From assembly GCF_900107755.1 (NCBI RefSeq), contig NZ_FNQR01000014.1, forward strand, positions 41,368 to 105,367: DNA of 64,000 nucleotides, read 5' to 3'. This document shows positions 7,460 through 15,589 of this stretch, piece after piece. How positions within the stretch are numbered: position 1 is the first letter of the stretch; each line of letters begins with the position of its first letter. The stretch comes from Thalassobacillus cyri. Its GTDB lineage: Bacteria; Bacillota; Bacilli; Bacillales; Halobacillaceae. The position numbers and the translations under genes are program-made. The notes below the pieces were generated by a model. The model worked only from the letters and a program-made list of their open reading frames with translations, had not been told where the DNA came from and made no database searches.

Positions 7460-8884
7460 CTAAAGATCCTCTTTAATATACTTTTCAGTCTCTTCTAAGT
7501 CATCTTGATCAGAAACTTTTGCCATGGTTTTTTGAGCTAATTCATAGTATTTTGATTCATTGCAGGTGACGGTAGCAATGCACCATAAGTTATTGTAAAA
7601 TTGTTTTCTATCGATACTATGCAAGTAATTCTGTTCGAAACCTCTTACTGTATAATCAACAAAATTCCAGACTGAATCGTAATCCCTCTCCTTAACCCCT
7701 TGTGCTATGGCATAAAGAACATGTAATAACTCTAAAGTAATGACTGTATTTTTCTCGGAATATTGACGGATGGCAGCAAAGCTTATATGTAGGTAATCGT
7801 CAAAATATAAACTCTTTAAAATAACCCGGAGTTTTTGTTGATTATCGACTAAAGAAGAAGTAAATTTTGTGTTATTGGATATATCAATAAGCAAATCACC
7901 AAGCAGGTAGATTGTATTCGAGGCCGTTTTCGGATCATTATTACCTAATGCTCGAATGGCTATTTCTACAAATTTATTTATGCTATACTCAATATCTTGG
8001 AGCTCTGTTTGTTTCTTACCTACGTGAAACATATTGGTATATTTTCCTTCATCGATTTCGTTATTGCCATTTCCCATTTTCCAATAGGTTAGTAATGGGG
8101 TGTAACCAAAAACAAAGTTATCTACTTTATACTCTAACTTAATGATAATGTCATCTTTTTCTGCTTCTCGAATCAAATCTATAAAGTTGATAGATTGGAG
8201 GTAGCCAGAGTTGGCAACTGCAATTTGATTACCTCTTGTCTTAGGCATTTGCTCATCAACGACGTTTTGATCATCTAATCGGTATGGAGCCAATTCATTT
8301 GTGAGGGATTGCTTTATTATGTTAATCGATTCATTTTTCATATCAATGGTCATGTTAGTTATTTGTAGCCAATTTATTATATGGTTGATAAATAGTACAA
8401 ATGATCCCAGTGATAATGCCGCCAAGAATGTAGCTGTTGTAGGGATGAAAAAGTAAAGAGCTTCCTTATTAAGGAAAAGCAAACAAATAAGCACGTATAA
8501 AAAGCTACCTATAAAGATACCTAAGGTGTTTTGCGTCTTCTTAGTCAACATAAAATTCCTTAAGATTCTGGGGGAGAATTGGCTGGAAAAAGTAGTTAAC
8601 GCTGTTAATACCCCATAAAAGGTAAAAGCAGTCAGAGATAGTAGGCCAGCCGTTAAGGTACTTAGAATAATTCTTGTTAATGTATAATCAGGGTTGAACA
8701 TAGACGGTACCAAGCTACCACTATTCATTCTTAAATCCGCCCAAGATGTAATAAAAAAAAGAATCATAGATAATAAAGTATAAATAACAGGGGTAACCCA
8801 TAAGTTAGAATATTTTAAAAGCCATTTTTCCCTATTTGACATATGTAAATAACTTTTTATGTTTTTGAGCATGTATAACTTCAT
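7460..8884 (-). CDS. DUF2254 family membrane protein
   Basis: A 474-residue protein with four hydrophobic segments in the first 180 residues (around 30-45, 75-100, 120-140 and 150-170), followed by a long soluble C-terminal region rich in helices. This matches DUF2254, a predicted membrane family of unknown function. The start region offers two Met codons; the first is adopted with AAAAGGAAGTG upstream. No operon partner is apparent. Confidence 0.75.
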   Translation of the reverse strand: MKLYMLKNIKSYLHMSNREKWLLKYSNLWVTPVIYTLLSMILFFITSWADLRMNSGSLVPSMFNPDYTLTRIILSTLTAGLLSLTAFTFYGVLTALTTFSSQFSPRILRNFMLTKKTQNTLGIFIGSFLYVLICLLFLNKEALYFFIPTTATFLAALSLGSFVLFINHIINWLQITNMTIDMKNESINIIKQSLTNELAPYRLDDQNVVDEQMPKTRGNQIAVANSGYLQSINFIDLIREAEKDDIIIKLEYKVDNFVFGYTPLLTYWKMGNGNNEIDEGKYTNMFHVGKKQTELQDIEYSINKFVEIAIRALGNNDPKTASNTIYLLGDLLIDISNNTKFTSSLVDNQQKLRVILKSLYFDDYLHISFAAIRQYSEKNTVITLELLHVLYAIAQGVKERDYDSVWNFVDYTVRGFEQNYLHSIDRKQFYNNLWCIATVTCNESKYYELAQKTMAKVSDQDDLEETEKYIKEDL

Positions 8885-8994
8885 GCATTCACTTCCTTTT
8901 CATATTTACATTTCATTTATAGAAGCCTTCACTTGCTTAAGTATTTAGAAAAAATGAAATTCACTTCAGGAACACCACTTCCCCTAACAGAAAT

Positions 8995-9040
8995 GGCGAC
9001 TACTCTTACTGAATAATCGCCCCCCCGTTTGTTGAATAAG
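8995..9040 (+). repeat. CIR copy 4
   Basis: GGCGACTACTCTTACTGAATAATCGCC hairpin followed by CCCCCGTTTGTTGAATAAG. It sits just 3' of the minus-strand Nudix gene. Confidence 0.7.
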
Positions 9041-9045
9041 ATTGT

Positions 9046-9532
9046 TCAGTTGGTAATCAGTTCTTTAAACTCATAGTTAGTTAATTTAGCATTTTCAATT
9101 ACACAGAAATGATTATATTTTTTTTCCTCATTCAAAATATCTGGTAAGAAGTGAGGTATCATTTCTCCTACTCCAAAGTTTTTGTCTTCTAATATCCACT
9201 GAATCTTTTTCCAATCAAGAATACCTTCATCGACTTTTTTAGGGGTTTTATAATCATAACTTTCCTCAATGTCAACTAAATAAACGTACATTCCACCAGT
9301 AACAGAGGCGTTATCTACTCCCCAAGTAATTACTCCTTTATCAATGATGGTGTATACACTGATGTCAATATTTGTCTCTTCTTTTACTTCACGAATTACA
9401 CATTCTAAAGGCGTTTCATTATCTTCCATCTTGCCAAACACCATTCCATAGACCTTGTGTTTGTTTTTCTTCTCTATTTAACATAAGTAATTCATCATTC
9501 CTACGAATAAAGCACAATGTTTGTTTATACAC
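9046..9532 (-). pseudogene. Nudix hydrolase gene with a frameshift
   Basis: A GTG at 9532 with AGGAGGATAAAA upstream starts a typical Nudix N terminus (MYKQTLCFIRRNDELLMLNR). This frame runs to LWNGV and stops soon after. The protein continues in another frame from GKMEDNETPLECVIREVKEE, which holds the Nudix box (GxnE..REVxEE). A one- or two-base change near 9437 separates the two. The remaining 130 residues look intact. It is a recent pseudogene or a sequence error. Substrate unknown. Confidence 0.7.
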
Positions 9533-9557
9533 TTTTATCCTCCTATTTTTTACTAAA

Positions 9558-9640
9558 CTGCTCCCTTACTTTAATATGAAAAGGCTGCCTTATTGAAGAA
9601 AAGCCCCCATTTCTTGAAGACTTGTATTCAAGATAGTATC
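9558..9640 (+). repeat. CIR copy 5
   Basis: AACTGCTCCCTTACTTTAAT, then a GGCTG..GCCCCC stretch, TTCTTGAAGACTTGTATTCA and AGATAGTAT. It lies 3' of the nucleotidyltransferase gene. Confidence 0.75.
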
Positions 9641-9680
9641 TACTTGCATAACTTCTACTACATTTAGCTGATTATTAACT

Positions 9681-10448
9681 TCAGTCAGAAAATGTTTCCA
9701 TCATTAATTTTAGAAAAGGAATGGTTTGATTATCTTTTTCAAACTGTTGCTGTATCCAGTTAATTTCTAACTTTAAGAGAGACGATATTTTCTTAACTGC
9801 AATTTTATGATGAGAAGGAGTGGTGTATTCATAAATCTCTTGAATTTTATTTTGCTTTTCCAGTGGTAAGTGTGTATGTATTGTTTTTAACCCCAGCTGA
9901 GATCGATCTTTAGCATATCCATATAGTATGATACTAGCTAAACTCCTCATTACATGCCGCAGCGTCTCAGGAGCCCATGTAGGATTTCCTCGTTCCATTG
10001 CTTTTTTATATTGAAACAGGAACCAAGCTACGTCTATTACATGATCCTTAAATTCATCTTCGGAAAGTGTAAGTTTTTGGTTGGACTTATAGGAGTTCAT
10101 TAGATTATTAGGATCGTAAAGGACGGTAAAATAATCATTATTTTGAAATGTCTTTTCTGTTACGGTAAATTGGTCTACATGAAGCCAATCCTCATATATA
10201 GCTATCACTTGTGGTGCTATAATGAAAATCTCATCATAGAAGACTATTTCTTTGTATGCTTTAAGGTGACTCAATCGACGAGATAGAAATGGTTCTACCT
10301 CTTCTTCATCTATTAGACAATATATATCTATATCTGAATATTGGTCATGTTCATTTCTGCCCATAGAGCCTTTTAAAAATATGCTTCGAACACTATGGTC
10401 TTCTTTTAAGCTATCTACTAACTTTTTAACAGCTTTTTCTTGACGCAT
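9681..10448 (-). CDS. Nucleotidyltransferase-fold protein (aminoglycoside adenylyltransferase-like)
   Basis: A 255-residue protein with the polymerase-beta-type nucleotidyltransferase motif GSMGRNEHDQYSDIDIYCLI at about residues 28-47; the D-x-D pair supplies metal ligands. Related proteins adenylylate streptomycin or lincosamide drugs, but many are uncharacterised, so drug modification is only a possibility. The ATG at 10448 follows GAGGTGATAATC; an in-frame GTG three codons upstream lies inside that site and is rejected. A CIR repeat follows. Confidence 0.7.
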   Translation of the reverse strand: MRQEKAVKKLVDSLKEDHSVRSIFLKGSMGRNEHDQYSDIDIYCLIDEEEVEPFLSRRLSHLKAYKEIVFYDEIFIIAPQVIAIYEDWLHVDQFTVTEKTFQNNDYFTVLYDPNNLMNSYKSNQKLTLSEDEFKDHVIDVAWFLFQYKKAMERGNPTWAPETLRHVMRSLASIILYGYAKDRSQLGLKTIHTHLPLEKQNKIQEIYEYTTPSHHKIAVKKISSLLKLEINWIQQQFEKDNQTIPFLKLMMETFSD

Positions 10449-10580
10449 GATTATCACCTCAAAATTTAATAAAGATAAATATTACGCCATCATACCGTTT
10501 ATTTACATAATTTTCATTTTTTTAAAATTGAACTATTTCTTCTATCTAAACCTTCCACAATATTCTCAGTCAATAAAAAA

Positions 10581-10620
10581 GGCAATTACTCGTATTGAAT
10601 AATCGCCCCCTCGTATATTA
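10581..10620 (+). repeat. CIR copy 6, left half (split by IS110-family insertion)
   Basis: GGCAATTACTCGTATTGAAT, then AATCGCCCCCTCGTATATTA. The expected continuation (TATGGAAGACTTGATATCGA) is absent here and appears at 12197 after the insertion sequence. Confidence 0.75.
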
Positions 10621-10621
10621 T

Positions 10622-10876
10622 TATTAACCAGATTACTTCTGGTTTTAAATCCATCATACCTTTATTCGAAGGTATAATGGGGTTAAATCAGATTGAGGTT
10701 GTCGCTCTGCCCCCTTGAAGCATTGTCTTCGCGCTATAGACTGACACCTCTTTCTTTATAGAACTATTCGTATGAGCTGGATGGTACATCGTTGCCGTAT
10801 ATCGAACGAGGTTGAATATCTATAAAGTTAAGAGGCTTCCTTGCATCTGATTAATATTATGTGGGTGGTATCGTTT
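10622..10876 (+). ncRNA. Candidate IS110 bridge RNA region
   Basis: IS110 elements encode a structured bridge RNA in the noncoding end beside the transposase. This stretch has no gene and several stems (AACCAG/CTGGTT, ACCTTTATTCGAAGGT). Guide loops matching the CIR target were not resolved by eye. Confidence 0.4.
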
Positions 10877-12075
10877 ATGATTTATCTTGGCATTGATATT
10901 GGAAAACGTCATCATGAAGCTGGATTAATCAATGAAAGTGGGAACCCTATTGGAAAAACCATTCGTTTTGCTAATTCCAAAAAGGGGAGTGAAAAGCTTC
11001 TTACATTAATCAACACCAGGTGACACCTGAAGATTGTGCTTATGGGATGGAAGCCACCGGTCACTATTGGTTATCTCTCTTTTCTTTCCTTCATCAACTT
11101 GGATACAAAGTGACGTCTTTCAATCCTATGCAATCAGATGCACTCCGTAATTTTTATATTCGCAAAACCAAAACAGATATTAAAGATGCGTACTTAATTG
11201 CTCAAGTGATTCGCATTGACTCTCCAGAAGCGACTCCATTCGTTCAAGAAGACCTTCTTCAACTCAGACACCTTGAGAGGCTGCGTTATGCATTGGTAGA
11301 CCAAAGCTCAGACGTTAAGCGTAAAATCATTGCTTTACTAGATCAGGTCTTCCCTGAATATGAACAAGTGTTTTCTGTTGTTTTCGGACTATCTTCCACA
11401 GAAATTCTTTTAAACTATACCCTACCCGAAGACCTTTTAGAGATTGATACAGACAAACTGGCCGATGTACTGTACCGTGTCAGTAAGGGACGGTACGGGG
11501 TTACAAGAGCTCGTTGGAAAGCTGAACAATTGAAAGAAAGCGCCCAAAATACCTTTGGTATTTCAATAGGTGCAGATGCATTTAAAATGCAGATCCATCT
11601 TCTCCTGGAACAAATAGCTCTATTTGAAAAACAATTGGCTCAAATAGAAAAAGAATTAAGGGAGCTCTCGGACCGTCAACATCATTATTTAACAACCATA
11701 ACAGGCGTAAATGATGTCACAGCGGCAGTCATTTTAGGTGAAGTTGGTTCCATTGATCGCTTCGAACATCCAAAACAATTAGTTGCCTTTGCAGGCCTGG
11801 ATGCTTCCGTGCACCAATCCGGTGAATTTAATGGATCTAAAACGAAGCTTTCCAAAAGAGGTTCCCCTTATCTTAGACGTGCGATATGGCAAGCAGCATT
11901 CGTGGCCAGCTTTAATGATCCTGCCCTATCCCTTTATTATCAAAAGTTACGAGAACGTGGAAAAGCTCACGGTACTGCCGTAGGGGCTGTAGCTCGTAAA
12001 TTAACACACATTATATTTGCAATTTTGAGAGATCAAAAACCCTATGTCCCTCGCCCTCAAACCAATGATAATTAA
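10877..12075 (+). pseudogene. IS110-family transposase, interrupted by a frameshift
   Basis: The first frame starts at 10877 (MIYLGIDIGKRHHEAGL, with the first RuvC-like Asp) and stops at 11023. The second frame resumes at 11020 as VTPEDCAYGMEATGHYW and runs to 12075. The remaining acidic residues (Glu in YGMEATGHYW, Asp pair in TKTDIKDAY) and the C-terminal serine domain (VAFAGLDASVHQSGEFNGSK) are in the second frame. The catalytic set is split, so the enzyme is inactive unless frameshifting occurs at AACACCAGGTGACACC. The stop and the second start overlap (GGTGA), so reinitiation could make two chains. Confidence 0.78.
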
Positions 12076-12194
12076 CTACTGTTTTTTTGCAGTTTTAATA
12101 ATCACAAGAGTGAGGTTTATTTGGTATGCCAAATTTTATTTGAGTAAATGTAAAAGAATTATCTATTTGGTTACTTGACATTTTATAGCTGGTC

Positions 12195-12250
12195 TATTAT
12201 GGAAGACTTGATATCGAGATATTGAAGCAGATCTTTAACTAACGCACCCT
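12195..12250 (+). repeat. CIR copy 6, right half
   Basis: TATTATGGAAGACTTGATAT, CGAGATATTGAAGCAGATCT and TTAACTAACGCACCCT. It has the core plus the TTGAAG..CTTtAA tail and completes the half found at 10581-10620. Confidence 0.8.
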
Positions 12251-12261
12251 TCGTATTATAA

Positions 12262-13017
12262 GATTAACCAGTTTATCTGGTTGACCTATTTTTTATAGGT
12301 TATTCTTAAAGTAGCCGGGTAGGACGTTCGCCCCCGTGGGACTCTGATCCCGTCCGCAATACTGTCCACCCCCTACTTGTAGAAACATGATTGAGGCTGG
12401 TTGGGACCTGGATCTCGTATAACAAGCGAAGCTATGACACTACAAGATAGGTTAGGGGCTGCCGGCGAATCTAACAAAAGGAGACGTGATAAAACATGGA
12501 TCCAGTCATTGGCCTGGATATTGCGAAGGGAAAAAGCCAAGTACAAGCCTTTTTACAGAAAAAAGATCCTTACAAGAAGAGCTTTGTGTTCGAGCATAAC
12601 ATTTTAGGGTTACATGATTTTTACCGGTTTTGGTTAGAGGTGGAAGAAATCACCGGGCGACCTCCGGTCGTCATTTTTGAATCTACGGGCCATTATCATG
12701 AACCCGTTTTACAGTTCTTAGAGGACTACAAAATCATCTATTATTTGGTGAATCCAATTCTTTCCCATGAAGCTAAAAAAATGAGCTTAAGGAAAGTAAA
12801 GACCGACGCCATAGATGCCTTTCGTTTAGGGGAACTGTATTATCTATATGATGACCTTCAACCTTTCAAAAAGAAAGCCGTCAAAATTATGAACTTAAGG
12901 AATCTAACCCGCCAACATGACGCGCTAACAGGAACTTATGTACAAATTAAACTTCAGTTCCAAACCGTATTGGATCAAGTGTTTCCTGAATATAAAACCG
13001 TCTTTGGAGCTCTTTAA
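12262..13017 (+). mobile_element. Truncated second IS110-family element
   Basis: It begins near AGATTAACCAGTTTATCTGG, resembling the left end of the upstream IS110 copy. It includes a 230-bp noncoding leader and a transposase cut off after the RuvC-like domain. It starts about 12 bp after the CIR right half, so both elements hit the same repeat region. The leader (12262-12495) may hold a bridge RNA, including CCGGGTAGGACGTTCGCCCC, but I cannot fold it reliably. Confidence 0.6.
12496..13017 (+). pseudogene. Truncated IS110-family transposase
   Basis: 173 residues remain of about 400. The DEDD catalytic residues are visible: Asp in MDPVIGLDIAKGKSQ, Glu in VIFESTGHYHEP, and the Asp pair in RKVKTDAIDAFRLGEL. 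The C-terminal serine domain is missing. AAAGGAGACGTGATAAAAC precedes the ATG. After EYKTVFGAL the frame ends and the sequence to 13280 shows no further transposase, so the 3' end was deleted or replaced. Confidence 0.8.
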
Positions 13018-13280
13018 AAGTATCCACACCCCCACACCTTCTATAGTCATAGGGTTTAATACTACAAGAACTATCGTACAAGCAGAAAAATATACAAGAA
13101 AAATTATTAATCCTTTACCCAAATTCTCACCTTATTCTTAATAAATTTCAAATTTCCATTCCTTGGACTTTCGCAAAAGCAGAGTGAATAACTATACCTA
13201 TTTAGTATTCTATAAACAGCATAATTTTTAGAGAGGGATCATCTCTATTCCTTTCCTTTTACTTATACGGTAGAGACAGT

Positions 13281-13547
13281 CTACTTGGCCAATAGGTGTT
13301 TGTATACGGAATCCACCAGTTGGTCCCCTTTGGCCACACATTCGGCAATAGTCATAAAAAGCGTATCCTGATCCATTTCCAACAAGATCGCAAGAACCTC
13401 ATATAAATCGATACCGTCTTCATCTGTAAGAAATGTTGAAATGAAATCGGTAACCCCTAACTCCAGTTCTCCGACTTTGTTCAGTGAAACATGCTGCTTC
13501 AATATAATGCTTAATAATTGCTTGGATGCCTCTTCAATCCTATCCAT
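13281..13547 (-). CDS. Uncharacterised 88-residue protein
   Basis: An acidic, helical small protein (LLEMDQDTLFMTIAECVAKG) with no recognised family and no signal or membrane segment. AACAGGAAAAGAGGATG precedes the ATG. No CIR repeat follows, unlike most genes here. The stretch 13018-13280 upstream of its stop has no gene. Confidence 0.55.
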   Translation of the reverse strand: MDRIEEASKQLLSIILKQHVSLNKVGELELGVTDFISTFLTDEDGIDLYEVLAILLEMDQDTLFMTIAECVAKGDQLVDSVYKHLLAK

Positions 13548-13842
13548 TCATCCATCCTCTTTTCCTGTTAAGTTGTTCCTCCCTTATAATACCCTTAAAA
13601 TGACCTTATACCTATATGCGAATGTGTCTGTTATGTGTATTTTGAACTAACAAAAATATAAAACCACACGATTACGTCTGTGTATCAGTCAGTAATACCG
13701 GATGATTGTTAAAAATGAAAATCCCTTATGAAGATTTGTTTGCAGTTAAATAACAAAAAGGGTTTACCCTATCACTTATGATACAATGCTGAGTATACAT
13801 AGATAAAACCAGTTTATCTATGTTTCTCCCTCTCAATTTCAA

Positions 13843-13883
13843 CAAGCCAAATGCCTACCTTTTATAGGTGGGCATTTGGCTTG
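13843..13883. terminator. Strong bidirectional hairpin
   Basis: CAAGCCAAATGCCTACCTTT and its complement form a nearly perfect stem of about 18 bp with a short loop. The surrounding 13548-14009 otherwise contains no gene; an AAACCAGTTTATCT motif at 13806 recalls the IS110 left-end stem. Confidence 0.7.
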
Positions 13884-14009
13884 TTTGGAACCTACTAAAT
13901 TAAAGGTAAGCAAGCCTATCCAAATTACCCCAATTACCTGGATATTTCCTCCAAATTAAAGAATTCTAATACCTGTATCTCAAGCTCAGCACTGAACTGC
14001 TTGGTATAA

Positions 14010-14198
14010 TTACCCTTTATTTCTACCTCCCGGTTTAAAATTACCATTGCACCATTTAACGAAGTTTGAAGTATGTACTAAGTAAGTTTTGGCTGTATTT
14101 TCCGTTAAGTTACCTTCTCTTTGAGCCCTACGCACTTCAGCCTCATAATCATTCACTATACAAGTCAGTTGATTTCTAAATTCTTCATCTCCCTTCAT
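14010..14198 (-). CDS. Small protein resembling an integrase core-binding helix pair
   Basis: A 62-residue protein with TENTAKTYLVHTSNFVKWCN, which looks like the SAM-like core-binding domain of tyrosine recombinases, ending in FKPGGRNKG. No catalytic domain follows. Similar stand-alone small proteins occur in Bacillus, as far as I recall. AGGAGGAGGTGTGGTG lies upstream of the ATG at 14198; the preceding GTG codons fall in that site. It could be a remnant of an integrase or a short DNA-binding protein. Confidence 0.55.
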   Translation of the reverse strand: MKGDEEFRNQLTCIVNDYEAEVRRAQREGNLTENTAKTYLVHTSNFVKWCNGNFKPGGRNKG

Positions 14199-14420
14199 CA
14201 CCACACCTCCTCCTATATATTACTAGAAATGTCACACCAGTATTCAACGGTGTCCTCTCCCTTCACTAAATAAAACTATGGTTCCAACTATACATTCGAT
14301 TAAATGCTTTCTAATTCCTTTGCTGCTATCTAAATTATCACATACACGGAGTTCTTCCTCGTTATGAGAACATCCAACTTCAGGAGTAGCCTGTATTCGA
14401 GACTGTATTTAAAATTTGCC

Positions 14421-14469
14421 TTGACGCTATTTGACTACAACTGTAATATTGTATTACAGTTGTAGTCAA
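14421..14469 (+). promoter_or_regulatory. bla promoter with BlaI operator
   Basis: TTGACG (14421-14426) and TAATAT (14444-14449) are 17 bp apart. Overlapping them, TTGACTACAACTGTAAT (14431-14447) and ATTACAGTTGTAGTCAA (14453-14469) form a perfect palindrome with the TACA/TGTA half sites known for BlaI/MecI. BlaI bound here would cover the -10. No second copy is evident before blaR1. Confidence 0.88.
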
Positions 14470-14559
14470 TACAGAAAGGAGGTATACAAGATTATCAAAT
14501 CAGTTGGTGATCAAAATAAACAAGGTTAAGTACAACACTCTAAAAAAGAAGGTGTTCAG

Positions 14560-15489
14560 ATGAAAAAAACAAATTCATACAAAGTTGGCATTCGTTTGGT
14601 TACATTGTCCATAACATTACTATTACTCACAATACTTACCGCCTGCACAATTGCAGGTGATCAAACCAACGCATCCTCCGACCAGAAGAGCGAAACAAAG
14701 AAAACGATCAATACAGATAAGGAATTTACGCAGCTTGAAAGAGAGTTTGATGCCCGAATAGGTGTCTATGCTATGGATACGGGTACGGATCAAACAGTCG
14801 AATATTGTCCCGATGAACATTATGCCTATTCATCTACCTTTAAAGTGTTGGCTGCAGCGATTTTGCTGAAGCAAAACGACATAGAAAAACTGAAAAAGAT
14901 CGTTACATACACCAAGGATGATTTGGTTACCTATTCTCCGGTTACCGAGAAACATGTGGATACCGGAATGACAATGTTGGAAATCAGTGAGGCGGCTATC
15001 CGAACAAGCGACAACACCGCTGGGAACCTTCTACTTGAGGCGATCGGAGGGCCGGAGCAATTCAAACAGGCGTTACGTGACATGGGGGATGACGTTACGA
15101 TGCCCGAACGATACGAAACCGAATTAAATGAATTCACGCCGGGGAATAAACGTGATACGAGCACACCGAGAGTTATAGCCACTAACCTGGAGAAAGTTGC
15201 CCTTGGTGACTTTCTTCCAGATGATAAGCGTGAATTGCTTATCGACTGGATGAAAGGGAATCAAACAGGAGATTCATTGATTAGAGCCGGCGCCCCTCAG
15301 GGATGGAGGGTTGATGATAAGAGCGGAGCTGGCAGCTATGGAACAAGAAATGATATCGCCGTTGTTTGGCCGCCGAACAGAGAACCAATTGTCATAGCAG
15401 TTATGACTCGGTACGATACAAAGAATGCTGAATATGATGATTCCCTGGTTGCAAGGGCTGCCGAAATCACACTGGATGCGTTAAAATAA
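14560..15489 (+). CDS. Class A beta-lactamase, lipoprotein type
   Basis: A 309-residue serine beta-lactamase that opens penicillin rings. All family motifs are present: STFK (Ser92-Lys95), SDN (150-152), ExxLN (Glu186-Asn190) and KSG (254-256; KTG in many relatives, Ser is tolerated). The N terminus has a basic start, a hydrophobic stretch and a lipobox LTAC (Cys29), so the enzyme is probably membrane-anchored as in Bacillus licheniformis. GAAGGTG precedes the ATG. It is followed by blaR1 and blaI in the same direction and starts downstream of the BlaI palindrome, so beta-lactam induction is expected. Confidence 0.96.
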   Translation: MKKTNSYKVGIRLVTLSITLLLLTILTACTIAGDQTNASSDQKSETKKTINTDKEFTQLEREFDARIGVYAMDTGTDQTVEYCPDEHYAYSSTFKVLAAAILLKQNDIEKLKKIVTYTKDDLVTYSPVTEKHVDTGMTMLEISEAAIRTSDNTAGNLLLEAIGGPEQFKQALRDMGDDVTMPERYETELNEFTPGNKRDTSTPRVIATNLEKVALGDFLPDDKRELLIDWMKGNQTGDSLIRAGAPQGWRVDDKSGAGSYGTRNDIAVVWPPNREPIVIAVMTRYDTKNAEYDDSLVARAAEITLDALK

Positions 15490-15589
15490 GAAAACTATGA
15501 GTTTATATCAAAGTGACATAAACATGTGCTTCATACTAAACGCCAAATACAATAATGAGGTTTAGTATAGCGATTAAGGAGATGAATTG

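Larger units (their letters stand above)
10621..12194 (+). mobile_element. IS110-family insertion sequence inside a CIR repeat
   Basis: It contains an IS110-type transposase and a 250-bp upstream noncoding region. It is flanked by the two halves of one CIR repeat. Boundaries are approximate because this family lacks clear terminal inverted repeats. The left end begins near ATTAACCAGATTACTTCTGG, a small stem-loop shared with the second IS110-like fragment at 12262. Confidence 0.72.
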
